From: JAOUFP01 sp963801505
Lineage (GTDB): Bacteria; Nitrospirota; Thermodesulfovibrionia; Thermodesulfovibrionales; UBA6898
Direction: 5' to 3'
Length of the DNA stretch: 64,000 nt
Assembly (NCBI GenBank): GCA_963801505.1
Contig: CAWDEY010000011.1
Location: 124,001-188,000, forward strand
Positions 1 through 9,375 of this stretch are shown one piece after another (positions within the stretch are counted from its first letter, which is position 1; every line of letters begins with the position of its first letter). The notes below the pieces were generated by a model. The model worked only from the letters and a program-made list of their open reading frames with translations. It did not search any database and was not told the DNA's origin. The translations under genes were made by a program, and so were the position numbers.

Positions 1-426
1 TCGTGGGAAAAGACAGACATGAACAATGGTATCAGAGGCTGGCAAAAAGACTCGGACTTTCAGCGAGGGTCCATTTCTTCGGGCCACAAAAAAACGTCAT
101 CCCCTTTTTCCAGGCCGCTGATGCCTTTGTGCTTCCGACAATTTACGATCCGTTTTCCAACGCCTCGCTTGAGGCATTGGCCATGGGATTGTACACGGTG
201 ACGAGCAGCGCAAACGGATGCTCGGAAGTCATCGGGGAAGGGGCCGGAAGTGTAATACAGGATTTACAGAGCACTACTTCTGTCTCGGAGGCAATGAGAA
301 GCGCCCTTGACCGCTCATCTGTCGAAACCCCTGATCAGGGAAACAGTAAAACATCTTGACTTTGACGTACAACTTAAAAAAATAGTTGACATCTGCATCG
401 AAGACTGCGGACAGGTGAGCCTGTGA
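1..426 (+). CDS. Glycosyltransferase family 4 (WaaG-like), C-terminal part, frameshifted
   Basis: The window opens inside this gene, so the N-terminal domain is missing. The visible part is the nucleotide-sugar-binding half of a GT-B, GT4-type enzyme: a VGKD start of strand, a RVHFFGPQKNV segment, then DAFVLPTIYDPFSNASLEA with the conserved E of the EX7E motif, and a TSSANGCSEVI segment. This arrangement is very close to the LPS core glucosyltransferase WaaG/RfaG. The starting frame stops at 359, but the +1 frame continues from about 331 with IRETVKHLDFDVQLKK, the expected C-terminal helix, to TGA at 426. I therefore place a one-base indel near 325-331. It sits at the edge of the LPS gene cluster, on the opposite strand to its neighbours. 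Which sugar is transferred cannot be read from this fragment. Confidence 0.8.
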
Positions 427-440
427 GTAAATAGCAGCCT

Positions 441-1076
441 TTATTGTTCCCGCCTGCTTATGAAGCGGGCAAAGTAATATGTTGTTAATTTACCAAACAA
501 AAGACCAATCACAGCTCCTGCCAAAACGTCAGAAATAAAATGGGAGGGCACCTTTAACCTTCCGGCCCCGACAATAACAGCCAGCATATAAAAAAAGGCT
601 TTGTATTTCGGGTAATACTTTGATAGCATATAAGCAAAACAAAAGGCTACGGCAGTATGGCCTGAAGGGAACGAATCATATTTGCTTTCCAAGGTTGGGC
701 CAATCCAGACGAATTTGTCAGTCAATTTGGGTCTTGCCCTTCCAACAATGTGTTTCAAGAGCTGTGTGAAGATGCCGGTCACCGCAAAGCCTGCGCATAA
801 TAATACGCCTATCTCGTTAAAGCGCTTGTTTAAAAATCTGCCCAGTACGAAAAGCAGAAGGGCTCCTACCAGGAATATCAGGCCGTTGGAGCCATAATTT
901 AAAAAGGGATAAACTGTATCAATAGCTGTGTAAATTAATGAACCGGAATTTTTAAATTCCCACAGCCACGTAATATACAATTTATCGAGATAGAATACCG
1001 ACAGGAGAAATAATGCCAGGGTCAATATGGCAATAGCTAAACTGTTATTTTTTTTCAAGAAGCGCGTATTTATCAT
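441..1076 (-). CDS. PAP2-family membrane phosphatase
   Basis: A 211-residue polytopic membrane protein with the three signature motifs of type 2 phosphatidic acid phosphatases: KHIVGRARP (motif 1, about residue 108), FPSGHTAVAF (motif 2, about 136) and an R-x5-H-x3-D arrangement in GRLKVPSHFISD (motif 3, about 172-183). About six hydrophobic segments are visible. Family members dephosphorylate membrane lipid phosphates such as undecaprenyl pyrophosphate or lipid A 1-phosphate. The neighbourhood of LPS genes favours lipid A or carrier-lipid dephosphorylation, but that is inference. The start lies inside the 3' end of the upstream transferase gene (32-bp overlap), so the two are translationally linked. 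Motif 3 has GRLKVPSH where many members have SRxxxxxH; the catalytic Arg, His and Asp are all present. Confidence 0.85.
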   Translation of the reverse strand: MINTRFLKKNNSLAIAILTLALFLLSVFYLDKLYITWLWEFKNSGSLIYTAIDTVYPFLNYGSNGLIFLVGALLLFVLGRFLNKRFNEIGVLLCAGFAVTGIFTQLLKHIVGRARPKLTDKFVWIGPTLESKYDSFPSGHTAVAFCFAYMLSKYYPKYKAFFYMLAVIVGAGRLKVPSHFISDVLAGAVIGLLFGKLTTYYFARFISRREQ

Positions 1077-2601
1077 CGCTCTCGATTAAATTAAATCCCA
1101 GGTCTTTAAGGTCATGAACTTTTACTGCTTTTGTAATAGCAATTGAATAATCTCCGTTTTTTATGACCGCTCTCTTTATATCATCTTTGTTGCCTGCATT
1201 TATTATCTTGCGGCCTGAATAGAAAACAACGCTGGGATTATTGATGCCATAGGCAATTATCCTCTGGTCGCCTTGAAGTCTGGTCTTTGCATACAGGCTG
1301 TACCTGTAAAGCGAGCCCTGAAGATAGTCGCTTGCAATGGGTACTGCTTTTATTGAAAGCATTAACAGGAATGCAAGCATAAGCGCTGACATAACAAAGT
1401 AAAATGATTTCCCGGAATAGGTAGAATATAAGAAAAGAATTCCCATTGCCATGGCAATTGAGGCCAGAGCAAAAATCCAGTTCAGGTCGGAAATGCCATA
1501 GGTGAACAGATAAGATCTTGAGACCAGGAGAGCTATACCGATGAGTAAAGAAATTACAGCTGAAGCTATAGTGGAGTATTTCCACCATTTCTTGCTATGT
1601 TGAGTCATGCCTGAGGCAATGAGGAGACAAGCAGCAGGCACAGCCGGCAGCAGATAGTTTGGGAGCTTTGTCGTAGAAAACGAGAAAAAGACGAATATGA
1701 AGACAAACCATACAAGCGCAAACAAAAAGAGCCGGTCTTTTGTTTTAATCGCGTTCCTGAGACCTGCAGGCAGGAACATGCTCCAGGGGAAAAGGCCTGC
1801 TATAAGGACCGGGATATAGTAATAGAAAGGCCCTTTATGGCCTGATATGACACCCAGATACCTCTTGAAATGATGTCTGATGAAAAACTGATCTATGAAC
1901 TCCTGACCATTTACCGCGTACTGGCTAAGGTACCATGGCGCTGCGACAACAAAAAAAAGTATCATTCCTTTCAGATTGAAGACCTTTTTAATGCCCTGCC
2001 GCCGCTCTGTTAAAAACAGATAAGTGATTCCTATGCCAAAAGGGAAGGCTATGCCTATAAGCCCCTTTGTGAGAAAGGCAAGGGCTGAAAACAGATAAAA
2101 ACCGTAAATATAAATCGGTTTTTCCTGGTGCTCCAGTGAAACATAAAAAAAGAAAAGGGAGAGAGATAAGAAAAGGGTCAGGGTCATGTCAGTGACAGAA
2201 GAATGAGAATAAGCCAGAAAATAGACAGATAAAGTAAATACAACTGCAGCGCAAAGTGCATATTTCTCATCTCGCGAATATTTTGAAAACAAAAAAATGG
2301 CCAGAACAAGGATGCATGCCGCGATTGCCGAGGGGAACCTTGCGGCAAACTCATTTATACCGAAAAACTTATAAGATGCCGCCATTAACCAATAAATGAG
2401 AATTGGTTTGTCGTAACGGTTTACTCCATTGTATGTTGGCGTCAGCCAGTTATTGCTTTCTATCATCTCTTTTGTTGCCTCGGCAAAAACCGCTTCGTCA
2501 ACATCAAATAGCTTTACTGACCCGAGCCTGAAAAAGGACACTGCTATAGAAAGTATAATAACAATGAAAAAGAATCTGGTCACTTTAATATTGACAGGCA
2601 A
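1045..2601 (-). CDS. ArnT-like glycosyltransferase family 39 membrane protein
   Basis: A 518-residue protein with about a dozen transmembrane segments and the GT39/PMT layout: after the first membrane segment a periplasmic loop carries FDVDEAVFAEATKEMI (acidic catalytic DE pair, about residue 33-45) followed by YDKPILIYWL. Relatives transfer a sugar (for example aminoarabinose or mannose) from a polyprenyl phosphate donor to lipid A or proteins on the periplasmic face. It heads a two-gene unit with the PAP2 phosphatase, which would suit lipid A modification: remove a phosphate, add a sugar. The longest reading starts at a TTG; an in-frame GTG six codons later is an alternative. No strong ribosome binding site decides between them. 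The substrate cannot be inferred from sequence alone. Confidence 0.82.
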   Translation of the reverse strand: MPVNIKVTRFFFIVIILSIAVSFFRLGSVKLFDVDEAVFAEATKEMIESNNWLTPTYNGVNRYDKPILIYWLMAASYKFFGINEFAARFPSAIAACILVLAIFLFSKYSRDEKYALCAAVVFTLSVYFLAYSHSSVTDMTLTLFLSLSLFFFYVSLEHQEKPIYIYGFYLFSALAFLTKGLIGIAFPFGIGITYLFLTERRQGIKKVFNLKGMILFFVVAAPWYLSQYAVNGQEFIDQFFIRHHFKRYLGVISGHKGPFYYYIPVLIAGLFPWSMFLPAGLRNAIKTKDRLFLFALVWFVFIFVFFSFSTTKLPNYLLPAVPAACLLIASGMTQHSKKWWKYSTIASAVISLLIGIALLVSRSYLFTYGISDLNWIFALASIAMAMGILFLYSTYSGKSFYFVMSALMLAFLLMLSIKAVPIASDYLQGSLYRYSLYAKTRLQGDQRIIAYGINNPSVVFYSGRKIINAGNKDDIKRAVIKNGDYSIAITKAVKVHDLKDLGFNLIESDDKYALLEKK

Positions 2602-2995
2602 TCACTGGTTTCATTTTGTAAAAAGGTGATATATTATTTTTCCATCTCAAAGGAATCTTCATGCCTCATTAAAAATTAAACTGCTATATGTTGTACAAAT
2701 AACGCAGCGTCTGTCAAATTATGCTTAGTTCCTTAAGGCTGTTGCATTACCTGCAAGAGGAAAAAAGACGTTTATACAGAGAATTAATGGATAGTCCAGG
2801 TAAAAGTCAATCCTGAAAAATTGAAGACTCCCTCCGGCAAGACCACGGGGAATATCGCTCGCTATCCATTTAATGGCATCCTGCTGAGAGAAGGCATAGC
2901 GATAAAGTTAATTTTGCAGGTGCCCTCGCGTTTGTAAGAAACAGGAAAGATGCTACTTTGAAAATGTCCGCATTTTACCGTTAAGAAAAACAAAG
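2602..2995. other. 394-bp AT-rich gap without a recognisable gene
   Basis: The stretch separates two minus-strand sugar-transferase genes. I see no long open frame, no tRNA-like fold and no clear rho-independent terminator. The part at about 2780-2930 is less AT-rich than its surroundings and could be an eroded gene end, but I cannot identify it. Confidence 0.4.
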
Positions 2996-4003
2996 CTAAC
3001 CTTTGGAGGCTGTTTGTTGAACAACTCTTTTCATTATGTCCGCAAGTTGCTTTCCCACTACTTTAACGGAATACAGGCTCTCTACCTTCTGACGCGCCTT
3101 GATTCCCATCTCCTGCCGCAATGAGCTATTCTCTATGAGAAGCTTCAACGCTTCATAAAATTCCTCAGCTGTTTTCGCAACAAACCCCTCTTTCCCGTGC
3201 CCCACGATGTCACTGTTGACACCCACGTCGGAGACAACAGGCGGGACAGCTGCAGCCATATACTGAAGCGCCTTGTATCCGCATTTGCCCTCTGAATGCC
3301 TGTTCAGCGGCAGAGGCATTACACCGACATCAAAGAGCGCGATTTCTCTCTCCTGAATGTCCAGTCCCCATGGAACAAATTTTACATCGACAGACGGGAC
3401 ATCTATGATCTTGTTGCTAAGTATCCTCAGTTCAATAGAATATTCCTTTGAGAGCCTCTGGAACACAGAAGACAACTCTTTTAGATGGTGCAGGTTTACG
3501 CCTCCCCCTACCCATCCGATGATGATCTTCTCAGAAGTAAGGCTATAGTCTTTCATCGGGACATTTCGTGTTTCCACTGCTGAAGGGACTATAACTATAT
3601 TTTTATTAAATTGCCGTGAATAATCAGAAAGCACCCTGTTGCCGGCGATGACAAGGTCCACACGTTTAACCAAAAAATTGAATTTATGATATCGGGTGAC
3701 ACTTTCCAGAACTTCCTGAGCGTCATGCCTGCAATAAATAGCGTCATCAAAATCGAAAACTAGTTTACGCGAAAACTTTCTCAACAAAATGACGTCAAAT
3801 GGCATCGGCAATTTTTTCTGAAGAAACGTAATGTCATACTGTCTGCACTTTCTCATAAGGCCGATTTTGTCTCCAATGTTTCTGGGATATTTCATAACAT
3901 GGGCATGGATCCCCTCTTTTTCGAGTTCAGGCAAAAGATTAAGGACCCTTACCCTGCTACTGGGCATCTTTTCGTCCTGGATTAAAAACAGTATCTTTAT
4001 CAC
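2996..4003 (-). CDS. Glycosyltransferase family 4 (GT-B fold)
   Basis: A 335-residue cytoplasmic protein beginning MIKILFLIQDEKMPSSRVRV, an N-terminal Rossmann segment, with the GT4 C-terminal domain starting around residue 160 at KIIIGWVGGGVNL. The donor-binding region contains FDVGVMPLPLNRHSEGKCGYK, where the second Glu of the usual EX7E motif is replaced by a GKCGYKALQYMA helix typical of one GT4 subgroup, then PPVVSDVGVNSDIVGHGKEGF. The role is addition of a sugar in O-antigen or outer-core assembly, inferred from neighbours (O-antigen ligase, GT2). Start codon is GTG with a GGAGG about 13 bases upstream. The acceptor and sugar are unknown. Confidence 0.85.
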   Translation of the reverse strand: MIKILFLIQDEKMPSSRVRVLNLLPELEKEGIHAHVMKYPRNIGDKIGLMRKCRQYDITFLQKKLPMPFDVILLRKFSRKLVFDFDDAIYCRHDAQEVLESVTRYHKFNFLVKRVDLVIAGNRVLSDYSRQFNKNIVIVPSAVETRNVPMKDYSLTSEKIIIGWVGGGVNLHHLKELSSVFQRLSKEYSIELRILSNKIIDVPSVDVKFVPWGLDIQEREIALFDVGVMPLPLNRHSEGKCGYKALQYMAAAVPPVVSDVGVNSDIVGHGKEGFVAKTAEEFYEALKLLIENSSLRQEMGIKARQKVESLYSVKVVGKQLADIMKRVVQQTASKG

Positions 4004-4040
4004 AGTTGCAAGAACCTCCGTTAATCTTGTTTAAAGGCCT

Positions 4041-4337
4041 TCAGCACGCATTCCTCCCCGGAAAACGGTTTGATCTTATGGATCTCCCAAGCCTCATTAA
4101 AACATCTTTGGCCAGCCCTCTGCCCTTAAACTGGTTGAGTCCCTTTCTAAAGTCTGTTGCTGGAAATGGGGCCATATACTGCCACACGCAAACGTTTCTG
4201 CCTTCGCAGTTATTTAGATTTTCAGTCGCGAATAACCAGCCTTCTCTGCAATTTCCTGTAAATTCAATGGCGCGAAGAGATCCAAATGCCGGAACGGTTG
4301 CAGCTCTCTCAGATAAGAATATCATGCGGGCTTTCAT
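4041..4337 (-). pseudogene. Probable eroded fragment of a lipopolysaccharide-kinase (WaaP/InaA-like) gene
   Basis: A 98-codon open stretch with no complete domain. Parts read like the N-lobe of LPS core heptose/Kdo kinases: a VPAFGSLRAIEF segment followed by EGWLFATENL, resembling the family's hinge (usually G-x-L-V-T-E-x-L), then KDVLMRLGRSIRS, resembling the helix before the catalytic loop. The catalytic HRD loop and the rest of the kinase are missing. In another frame PFSGEECVLKAF continues to a stop just before the next gene, suggesting internal deletion plus frameshift. It lies between two glycosyltransferase genes, where an LPS kinase would be at home. The family assignment is a weak resemblance only; an unrelated non-coding spacer is the alternative. 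Confidence 0.33.
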
Positions 4338-4427
4338 AAAAAAAAGGTTTCTTCGCTTTTTCTGAGAAAACTATAAAGAAACCCTGGCAGCCAACTTTAA
4401 TCCTATGCTTATTTTCTCTCTATAACT

Positions 4428-5379
4428 CTATTCAGCACTTTCATCCTTATTTATTTTTTTTAATACACCCATTTTGTAATTGTAATTGAGCACGAAATTA
4501 AAAATTCTTGCTCTTAACGCCCTCTTTTCATAATATTTGGCAAGAAGATAATAAAGCTTATACTTTGGATATTTGACTATCAGTTTCATTTTCTTAAAAT
4601 ATTTATTAAGGGGGCTGTCAAGTTCTACATTTTTCTCCCTCTGCTTTAATCTTCTTCGCAATGATATGACTTGTCTGTCCGACTCTGAACATCCTCCTGC
4701 TGGCATCTTGTAAAGTTACAAAACGAAAATGATATGCCTTCGCCTCTTTATTAAATTTCAATACCAGGCCCCTTTTTGACAATCTATGGCCAAGTTCTAT
4801 GTCTTCCCAGCCAGCAATAGAAAATTCCTCGTCAAAAAAATCGCCATTTTCGATTAATAGTTTTTTCTTTAAAGAAATGTTGCAGGTATAGAAATATCGC
4901 TCAGGATTCACATCAATCTCATTGAGTATTTTGTTAAAGCTGAACTGGGGGCCTCCGTTATCCAGCCATCTCATAAAAGGTGTAATCTCTATATCGGGTG
5001 ACCATTCGACATAGCCCAGGACTGCAGTTTTCTCATCGGGATATTTCAGGTGCCAGTTGAAATGGCTTTCGAGAAGTGTCGGGACGGCAATAATATCGTC
5101 ATCAATAAACAATATGAGCCCTCCCTGTGCCATTTTGATTCCGGCATTTCTGGCTGCTGCAGGTCCTCTGTTGGCCTGTCTGCTATATCGCATAATACAG
5201 GGGGCATTAGAAAGCAGAGTATTCATGAGGGCTTCTGTACCGTCCGTTGAACCATCATCAACAACAATTATTTCATAATTATTAGAATAAGTCTGGGCAA
5301 ACAGCGCGTGAATGCATTTCGCGAGGGTATCTTTCCGGTTGAAAGTCGGAATGATGACGCTTACATCTGTTTTGAGCAA
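4428..5379 (-). CDS. Glycosyltransferase family 2, frameshifted near its C-terminus
   Basis: The main frame (253 residues) has a complete GT-A domain: SVIIPTFNRKDTLAKCI at the start, IIVVDDGSTDGT, AARNAGIKMAQGG, the metal-binding FIDDDI (DxD-like), and a GWEDIELGHRL motif carrying the ED catalytic pair near residue 190. It ends prematurely at 4618 after KIKAEGEK. The next frame continues with NVELDSPLNKYFKKMKLI to TAG/TAA at 4428, a basic tail common in such enzymes. A one-base indel in the A-run around 4625-4640 is the simplest explanation. The start is a TTG that overlaps the upstream O-antigen ligase gene by 19 bp, so the two are co-transcribed. It probably extends an O-antigen or core oligosaccharide; the sugar is unknown. 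Confidence 0.8.
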
Positions 5380-6692
5380 TGCTGAATATCACCCCTTTCC
5401 CCGGCAGAATCCCGTACTTGCATCAGTCCACTGAAAAAACCCATGACTAGGCATATTAACACAAAGGGAACAACTTCAATTAATCCGTGAAGCATGAAAA
5501 CACTTACAAATACGGAGAATACCGCGAAATATAATAGTTTCAACCTTTCGTCACAGCTCTTAAGCGCTCTGACTATAGATAAAAATCCTGTTATCATAAA
5601 CAAGAGAAAAAAAAGCAGGCCTACCACCCCCTGATGGAACAATACGTGCAATATAATATTGTGCGCATGAGGTCCGAGTTTGATAATCAGCTCTTTTTCG
5701 GTTTCCTTATTAAGCATGACGGGTTGTCCATCCCATGATATTTTGTTTCCATAGCCCCACCCTACCAGGGGAGATTTTGTTATAGCATTTATTGTACGGC
5801 TCCATATCTTTGTTCTTTCCTGCACTGTTTCTATAGCTTGCGGCGTTTGAATAATGCGATTTCTGAATGCAGGGACAATGACCCATAAAGTAAAGAAAAG
5901 AACGATGACAAAAAAGAAAAAAATAACCATATTTTTAAAAAATGTAAATTTCCTCATATTGAAAAATACTGTCCAGAGAAACGCAATAAGCATCAGGCTG
6001 AACCAACCGCCCCTGGAAAGGCTGAGTAAAACAGCAACTACAGATAAAATAATTACCAGTGCAATGGCAAGACGGAGCACCTTCTTCTCTTTTGTGATCA
6101 AACTCAAATAGGCGACGGAAAAGGTCAAGAGAAGGTTTACTGTCCAAGCAAATATATTATGGTGCATACGAATTTTAATCAGGCCCTTATTTATATTGGG
6201 GCTCAAATGGTCCGGACTGCTAAACAATATAGGAGTAGCAGAAGCATAACCGGTAAAATAGGTAATGTATCCGGCAGAAACAACAAGGACAAGCAACATG
6301 ATAAAGAATATGACCATCCTTCTGGCGTCTTCCCATGTCCGTGTAACGGCATAAATGGAAATAAACAGAGAGAACCCGGAAAAAACCCCGGCATTGAGTG
6401 CAAAAAAAGAGTATCGGGGCTGAAAAGAAAATGGCACGAGCAGATAACTGACGAGGACATAACCTGACAGCGCCAGAAACAATGGCGTCCTGAAAAGATG
6501 AAAATCTTTCCTCTGTATCAGATAGAAAAGCGAAAAGAACAGGCTTACATAGGGAATTACATATTTTAAATCTCCTCCGTTTCTCAGGTCCGTAATAGCA
6601 TAAAGAACAAAAACATACGTAAAAACCTGCGTTAAAAAATAGACCGTTCTGATAAAGGGGCTGTTTTCGTCTCTGTCTATGGAAGTCATCAA
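5361..6692 (-). CDS. O-antigen ligase / polymerase family membrane protein
   Basis: A protein of about 440 residues with ten or more transmembrane helices and the Wzy_C/O-antigen ligase domain: LSLSRGGWFSLMLIAF in the middle and the long periplasmic loop with RTKIWSRTINAITKSPLVGW and GPHAHNIILHVLFHQG (the conserved H-x-H-N). WaaL joins undecaprenyl-linked O-antigen to lipid A core; Wzy polymerises repeats; SrrP-like relatives bicarboxylate transporters are less likely given the neighbours. Start could be the TTG at 6692 or the adjacent ATG at 6689; an AGAGGG lies just upstream. The gene is divergent from the MsbA-type transporter with only 47 bp between them, so the two promoters must overlap or abut. 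Confidence 0.83.
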   Translation of the reverse strand: MMTSIDRDENSPFIRTVYFLTQVFTYVFVLYAITDLRNGGDLKYVIPYVSLFFSLFYLIQRKDFHLFRTPLFLALSGYVLVSYLLVPFSFQPRYSFFALNAGVFSGFSLFISIYAVTRTWEDARRMVIFFIMLLVLVVSAGYITYFTGYASATPILFSSPDHLSPNINKGLIKIRMHHNIFAWTVNLLLTFSVAYLSLITKEKKVLRLAIALVIILSVVAVLLSLSRGGWFSLMLIAFLWTVFFNMRKFTFFKNMVIFFFFVIVLFFTLWVIVPAFRNRIIQTPQAIETVQERTKIWSRTINAITKSPLVGWGYGNKISWDGQPVMLNKETEKELIIKLGPHAHNIILHVLFHQGVVGLLFFLLFMITGFLSIVRALKSCDERLKLLYFAVFSVFVSVFMLHGLIEVVPFVLICLVMGFFSGLMQVRDSAGERGDIQHCSKQM

Positions 6693-6697
6693 CCCTC

Positions 6698-6734
6698 TTG
6701 ATAATAATAAAAATTTACAAGTTTATAGTATACT
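6698..6734 (+). promoter_or_regulatory. Candidate promoter placing the transporter start at or near the transcript 5' end
   Basis: TTGATA at 6698-6703 is followed 18 bp later by TTTATA (6722-6727), and TATACT lies at 6729-6734. The ATG of the transporter is at 6740, five bases after TATACT, and no Shine-Dalgarno sequence is visible. A leaderless or nearly leaderless transcript is the direct consequence if either hexamer is the -10 box. Confidence 0.4.
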
Positions 6735-6739
6735 AGAAA

Positions 6740-8504
6740 ATGCATAAAATATTCGGAGACGCATATGCCAAAGATTGGAAAAATGACGTCGCCTCTATCT
6801 GGATCCTGACCAAACAACATCTTTCACGGCTCATTGCAGCAATCATTTGCAGCATTCTTTTGTCTTCTATCAACGGCTCGATAGCCTGGTTCGTTAAGCC
6901 GTCTGTCGATAACCTCGTTTTGTTAAAAAACAAGAGTTTTCTCGTCTTTCTCCCTGTCGGGATACTCCTTCTGTTCAGTCTCAAAGGGCTCTTTTCTTTT
7001 GCCAATAATTTCTTGATGTCTTCCATAGGCGCGAAAATTGTAAAATCCCTTAGAAAACAGTTTTTTGAAAAAATACTGTTTCTACCCTTTTCTTTTTATG
7101 CGAAGGAATCCAGCGGTTCAGTCCTATCCAGGGTTATAAATGATGTCAGCGTTCTCGAAGGCCTTATAGCCAATACCACAAAGAATTTTTTTGTATACTC
7201 GACCACAGTGCTGGCGCTGGGCTTCGTAGCGTTATACAGAAATCTGAATCTGGCACTGTTGTCGTTTATTGTAATTCCCCTGATCGCCCTCGTTTCCGAC
7301 AGATTAGGGAGAAGGATGAAGAAAACCAGCGCAAGGACGAGAATGCTCATTTCGAACGTGACCCATATCATTCATGAGACCCTTGCAGGCATAAGGGTTA
7401 TCAAGTCGTTCACTCTGGAAAAAGAAATGTCCAGGCGCAATGATCTCGCGATATCTGAACACTATCGGAATGCCATGCGTGAAGTCCGGATCAATGAATT
7501 CACCGGCACATTCATCGATATCATTGCCGGAATCGGAATTGCCATACTCACCTGGTATGGGTTTCACCTCATTGTTAATGACAGGCTTTCCCTCGGAGAA
7601 TTCCTTTCTTTTGTCGTTGCTGTAATGATGATGTACGATCCCCTTAAAAAAATTAAGCAGGGTCAATAATGATTTTCAGATGATAAGAACGTCGCTGCAC
7701 AGGATAAGAGAAATTTTTCTTGCCATGGAAGAAAAAGGGGGAAAGTTCGAGAGAAAGGAACTTGCCGGGGATATTGAGTTTCAGAATGTTTCATTTCAAT
7801 ACCCGGACCATAAGGACAGCGCCCTTGAGGGGATAGACCTTAAGATAAGGCCTGGGGAAACCATAGCCATCGTCGGTTACAGCGGGGCCGGAAAGAGCAC
7901 GCTGACTGACCTGGTACTGGGATTCTGGAATAATTACACCGGCAGCATTAAAATCGACGGTACCGACCTGAAGGATTATTCCCTGCAGAATCTCAGGTCG
8001 CATATCGGGGTCGTATCCCAGGACATCATTCTCTTCGACGATACGGTAAGAAATAATATTTTGTTCGGGAAACCGGCTGCAACAAATGAAGAAATAATCG
8101 AGTCTGCAAAAGCTGCCTATGCTCATGAATTTATCATGAATATGCCGAATGGTTACGATACTCCCATAGGGGAAAGAGGGGTCAAGTTATCTGGGGGACA
8201 GAAGCAGAGGATATCGCTTGCGCGCGCTATTATAAAAAACCCAAAAATACTTATTTTGGACGAGGCCACCTCGTCGCTCGACACTGATTCTGAGATCAAG
8301 ATTCAGAAGGCACTCGAAGGCATCATGCCGGGGAGAACTACGATTATCATCGCCCACAGGCTTTCAACCATACAGAAGGCGGACCGTATCGTGGTCATGG
8401 ACAGAGGGAAAATTATTCAGCAGGGAAGCCATGACGAACTCTTCGAAAAAGAAGGTGTTTACAGGGAACTCTACGCTATGCAGTTCGGCCTAGCCAATCA
8501 TTAG
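6740..8504 (+). CDS. MsbA-type lipid A/LPS ABC exporter, one internal frameshift
   Basis: Repaired length about 588 residues, the usual size of a half-transporter with fused membrane and ATPase domains. The first 310 codons contain the six-helix exporter domain (GSVLSRVINDVSVLEGL and the coupling-helix region ETLAGIRVIKSFTLEKEM). The frame then stops at 7669 after DPLKKI. The next frame continues SRVNNDFQMIRTSLHRIREI and the full ATPase domain: Walker A GYSGAGKST, Q-loop VVSQDIILFDD, signature LSGGQKQR, Walker B ILILDEATSSLD and the H-loop IIAHRLST. A one-base slip in the A-run at 7647-7653 explains the break. MsbA flips lipid A-core across the inner membrane, which suits this LPS locus; other lipid exporters of the same family cannot be excluded. 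Confidence 0.87.
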
Positions 8505-8601
8505 ACGTCCACGTTACTGCCTGCCAACATGCTGAGAATAAGGTCTTTTCCATTTCTGCTGGATGTCATATTATTTTTGGACAAGAATGCAGGTTTTCCC
8601 C

Positions 8602-8630
8602 TGTAAAATAACGATGCGTTCTGTTATATT
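8602..8630 (+). promoter_or_regulatory. Candidate hisA promoter, leaderless arrangement
   Basis: TGTAAA at 8602-8607 and TATATT at 8625-8630 are separated by 17 bp, with a TG one base upstream of the -10 (extended -10 form). The hisA ATG begins at 8636, so transcription would start at or next to the start codon. No ribosome binding site is present in the last 20 bases. Confidence 0.4.
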
Positions 8631-8635
8631 AATAC

Positions 8636-9367
8636 ATGCTGATTATTCCCGCAATAGATTTAAAGGATGGGCAGTGCGTCAGGCTGCAGCAGGGCAGGAA
8701 AGACGCTGTAACTGTATATTCAGGAGACCCCTCTGCAACAGCAAAAAAATGGGAGTCTTCCGGCGCAAAGGTCCTGCATGTTGTAGACCTTGACGGCGCT
8801 TTTACAGGAAGCCAAAAAAATTACTCGCGCATCCTCGAAATCAGAAAATCCGTAGATATGGTCATAGAAGTTGGCGGAGGCATCAGGGACATTGCAACAG
8901 TTGACAGAATGGTTTCTGCCGGCATAAACAGGGTGATCATAGGAACTTCCGCGATAGAAGACATACAGTTTGTCACTGATGCGTGCAGGAAGTTCCCGGG
9001 CAATATTTTTATCGGTATCGATGCCAAAGGTGGAAAAGTCGCGGTAAAAGGCTGGGAAGAGGTCAGCTCTATTGACGCCATAGAATTGGCAAAGAGAGTT
9101 GAAAGTATCGGCGTCTCAGGCATCATATATACAGATATCTCGCGAGACGGAATGCTGACAGGCCCTAATCTGCCTGCACTTCAGGATATGGTCAAAACAG
9201 TAAACATCCCTGTTATCGCTTCGGGCGGCATAGCAAACATTGATGACGTAAAAAACCTGCTGAAAATTGAAAACCTCTGGGGAGCGATAACCGGCAAGGC
9301 GATATATGCCGGGTCCCTTGACCTCAAAGAAGCGATACGGACTGCCTCTTCCGGAAAAGACCAGTAG
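8636..9367 (+). CDS. hisA: HisA, ProFAR isomerase (histidine biosynthesis)
   Basis: A 243-residue TIM barrel that catalyses the Amadori isomerisation of ProFAR to PRFAR, the fourth step of histidine synthesis, in the cytoplasm. The catalytic Asp is in IPAIDLKDGQCVRLQQG (residue about 8) and the second in GIIYTDISRDGMLTGPN (about 130). Phosphate-binding loops VGGGIRD and ASGGIAN are intact. Length and ends match the family. It is followed after 8 bp by hisF, the next enzyme, as in many his operons; the other his genes are not in the window. It starts at an ATG immediately after a -10-like box and has no ribosome binding site. Confidence 0.95.
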   Translation: MLIIPAIDLKDGQCVRLQQGRKDAVTVYSGDPSATAKKWESSGAKVLHVVDLDGAFTGSQKNYSRILEIRKSVDMVIEVGGGIRDIATVDRMVSAGINRVIIGTSAIEDIQFVTDACRKFPGNIFIGIDAKGGKVAVKGWEEVSSIDAIELAKRVESIGVSGIIYTDISRDGMLTGPNLPALQDMVKTVNIPVIASGGIANIDDVKNLLKIENLWGAITGKAIYAGSLDLKEAIRTASSGKDQ

Positions 9368-9375
9368 GAACGGAT

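Noticed and set aside
4006..4365. 119-codon plus-strand open frame beginning MQEPPLILFKGLQ
   Set aside because: It is the mirror of the kinase-like fragment on the minus strand, has no ribosome binding site and no recognisable domain.
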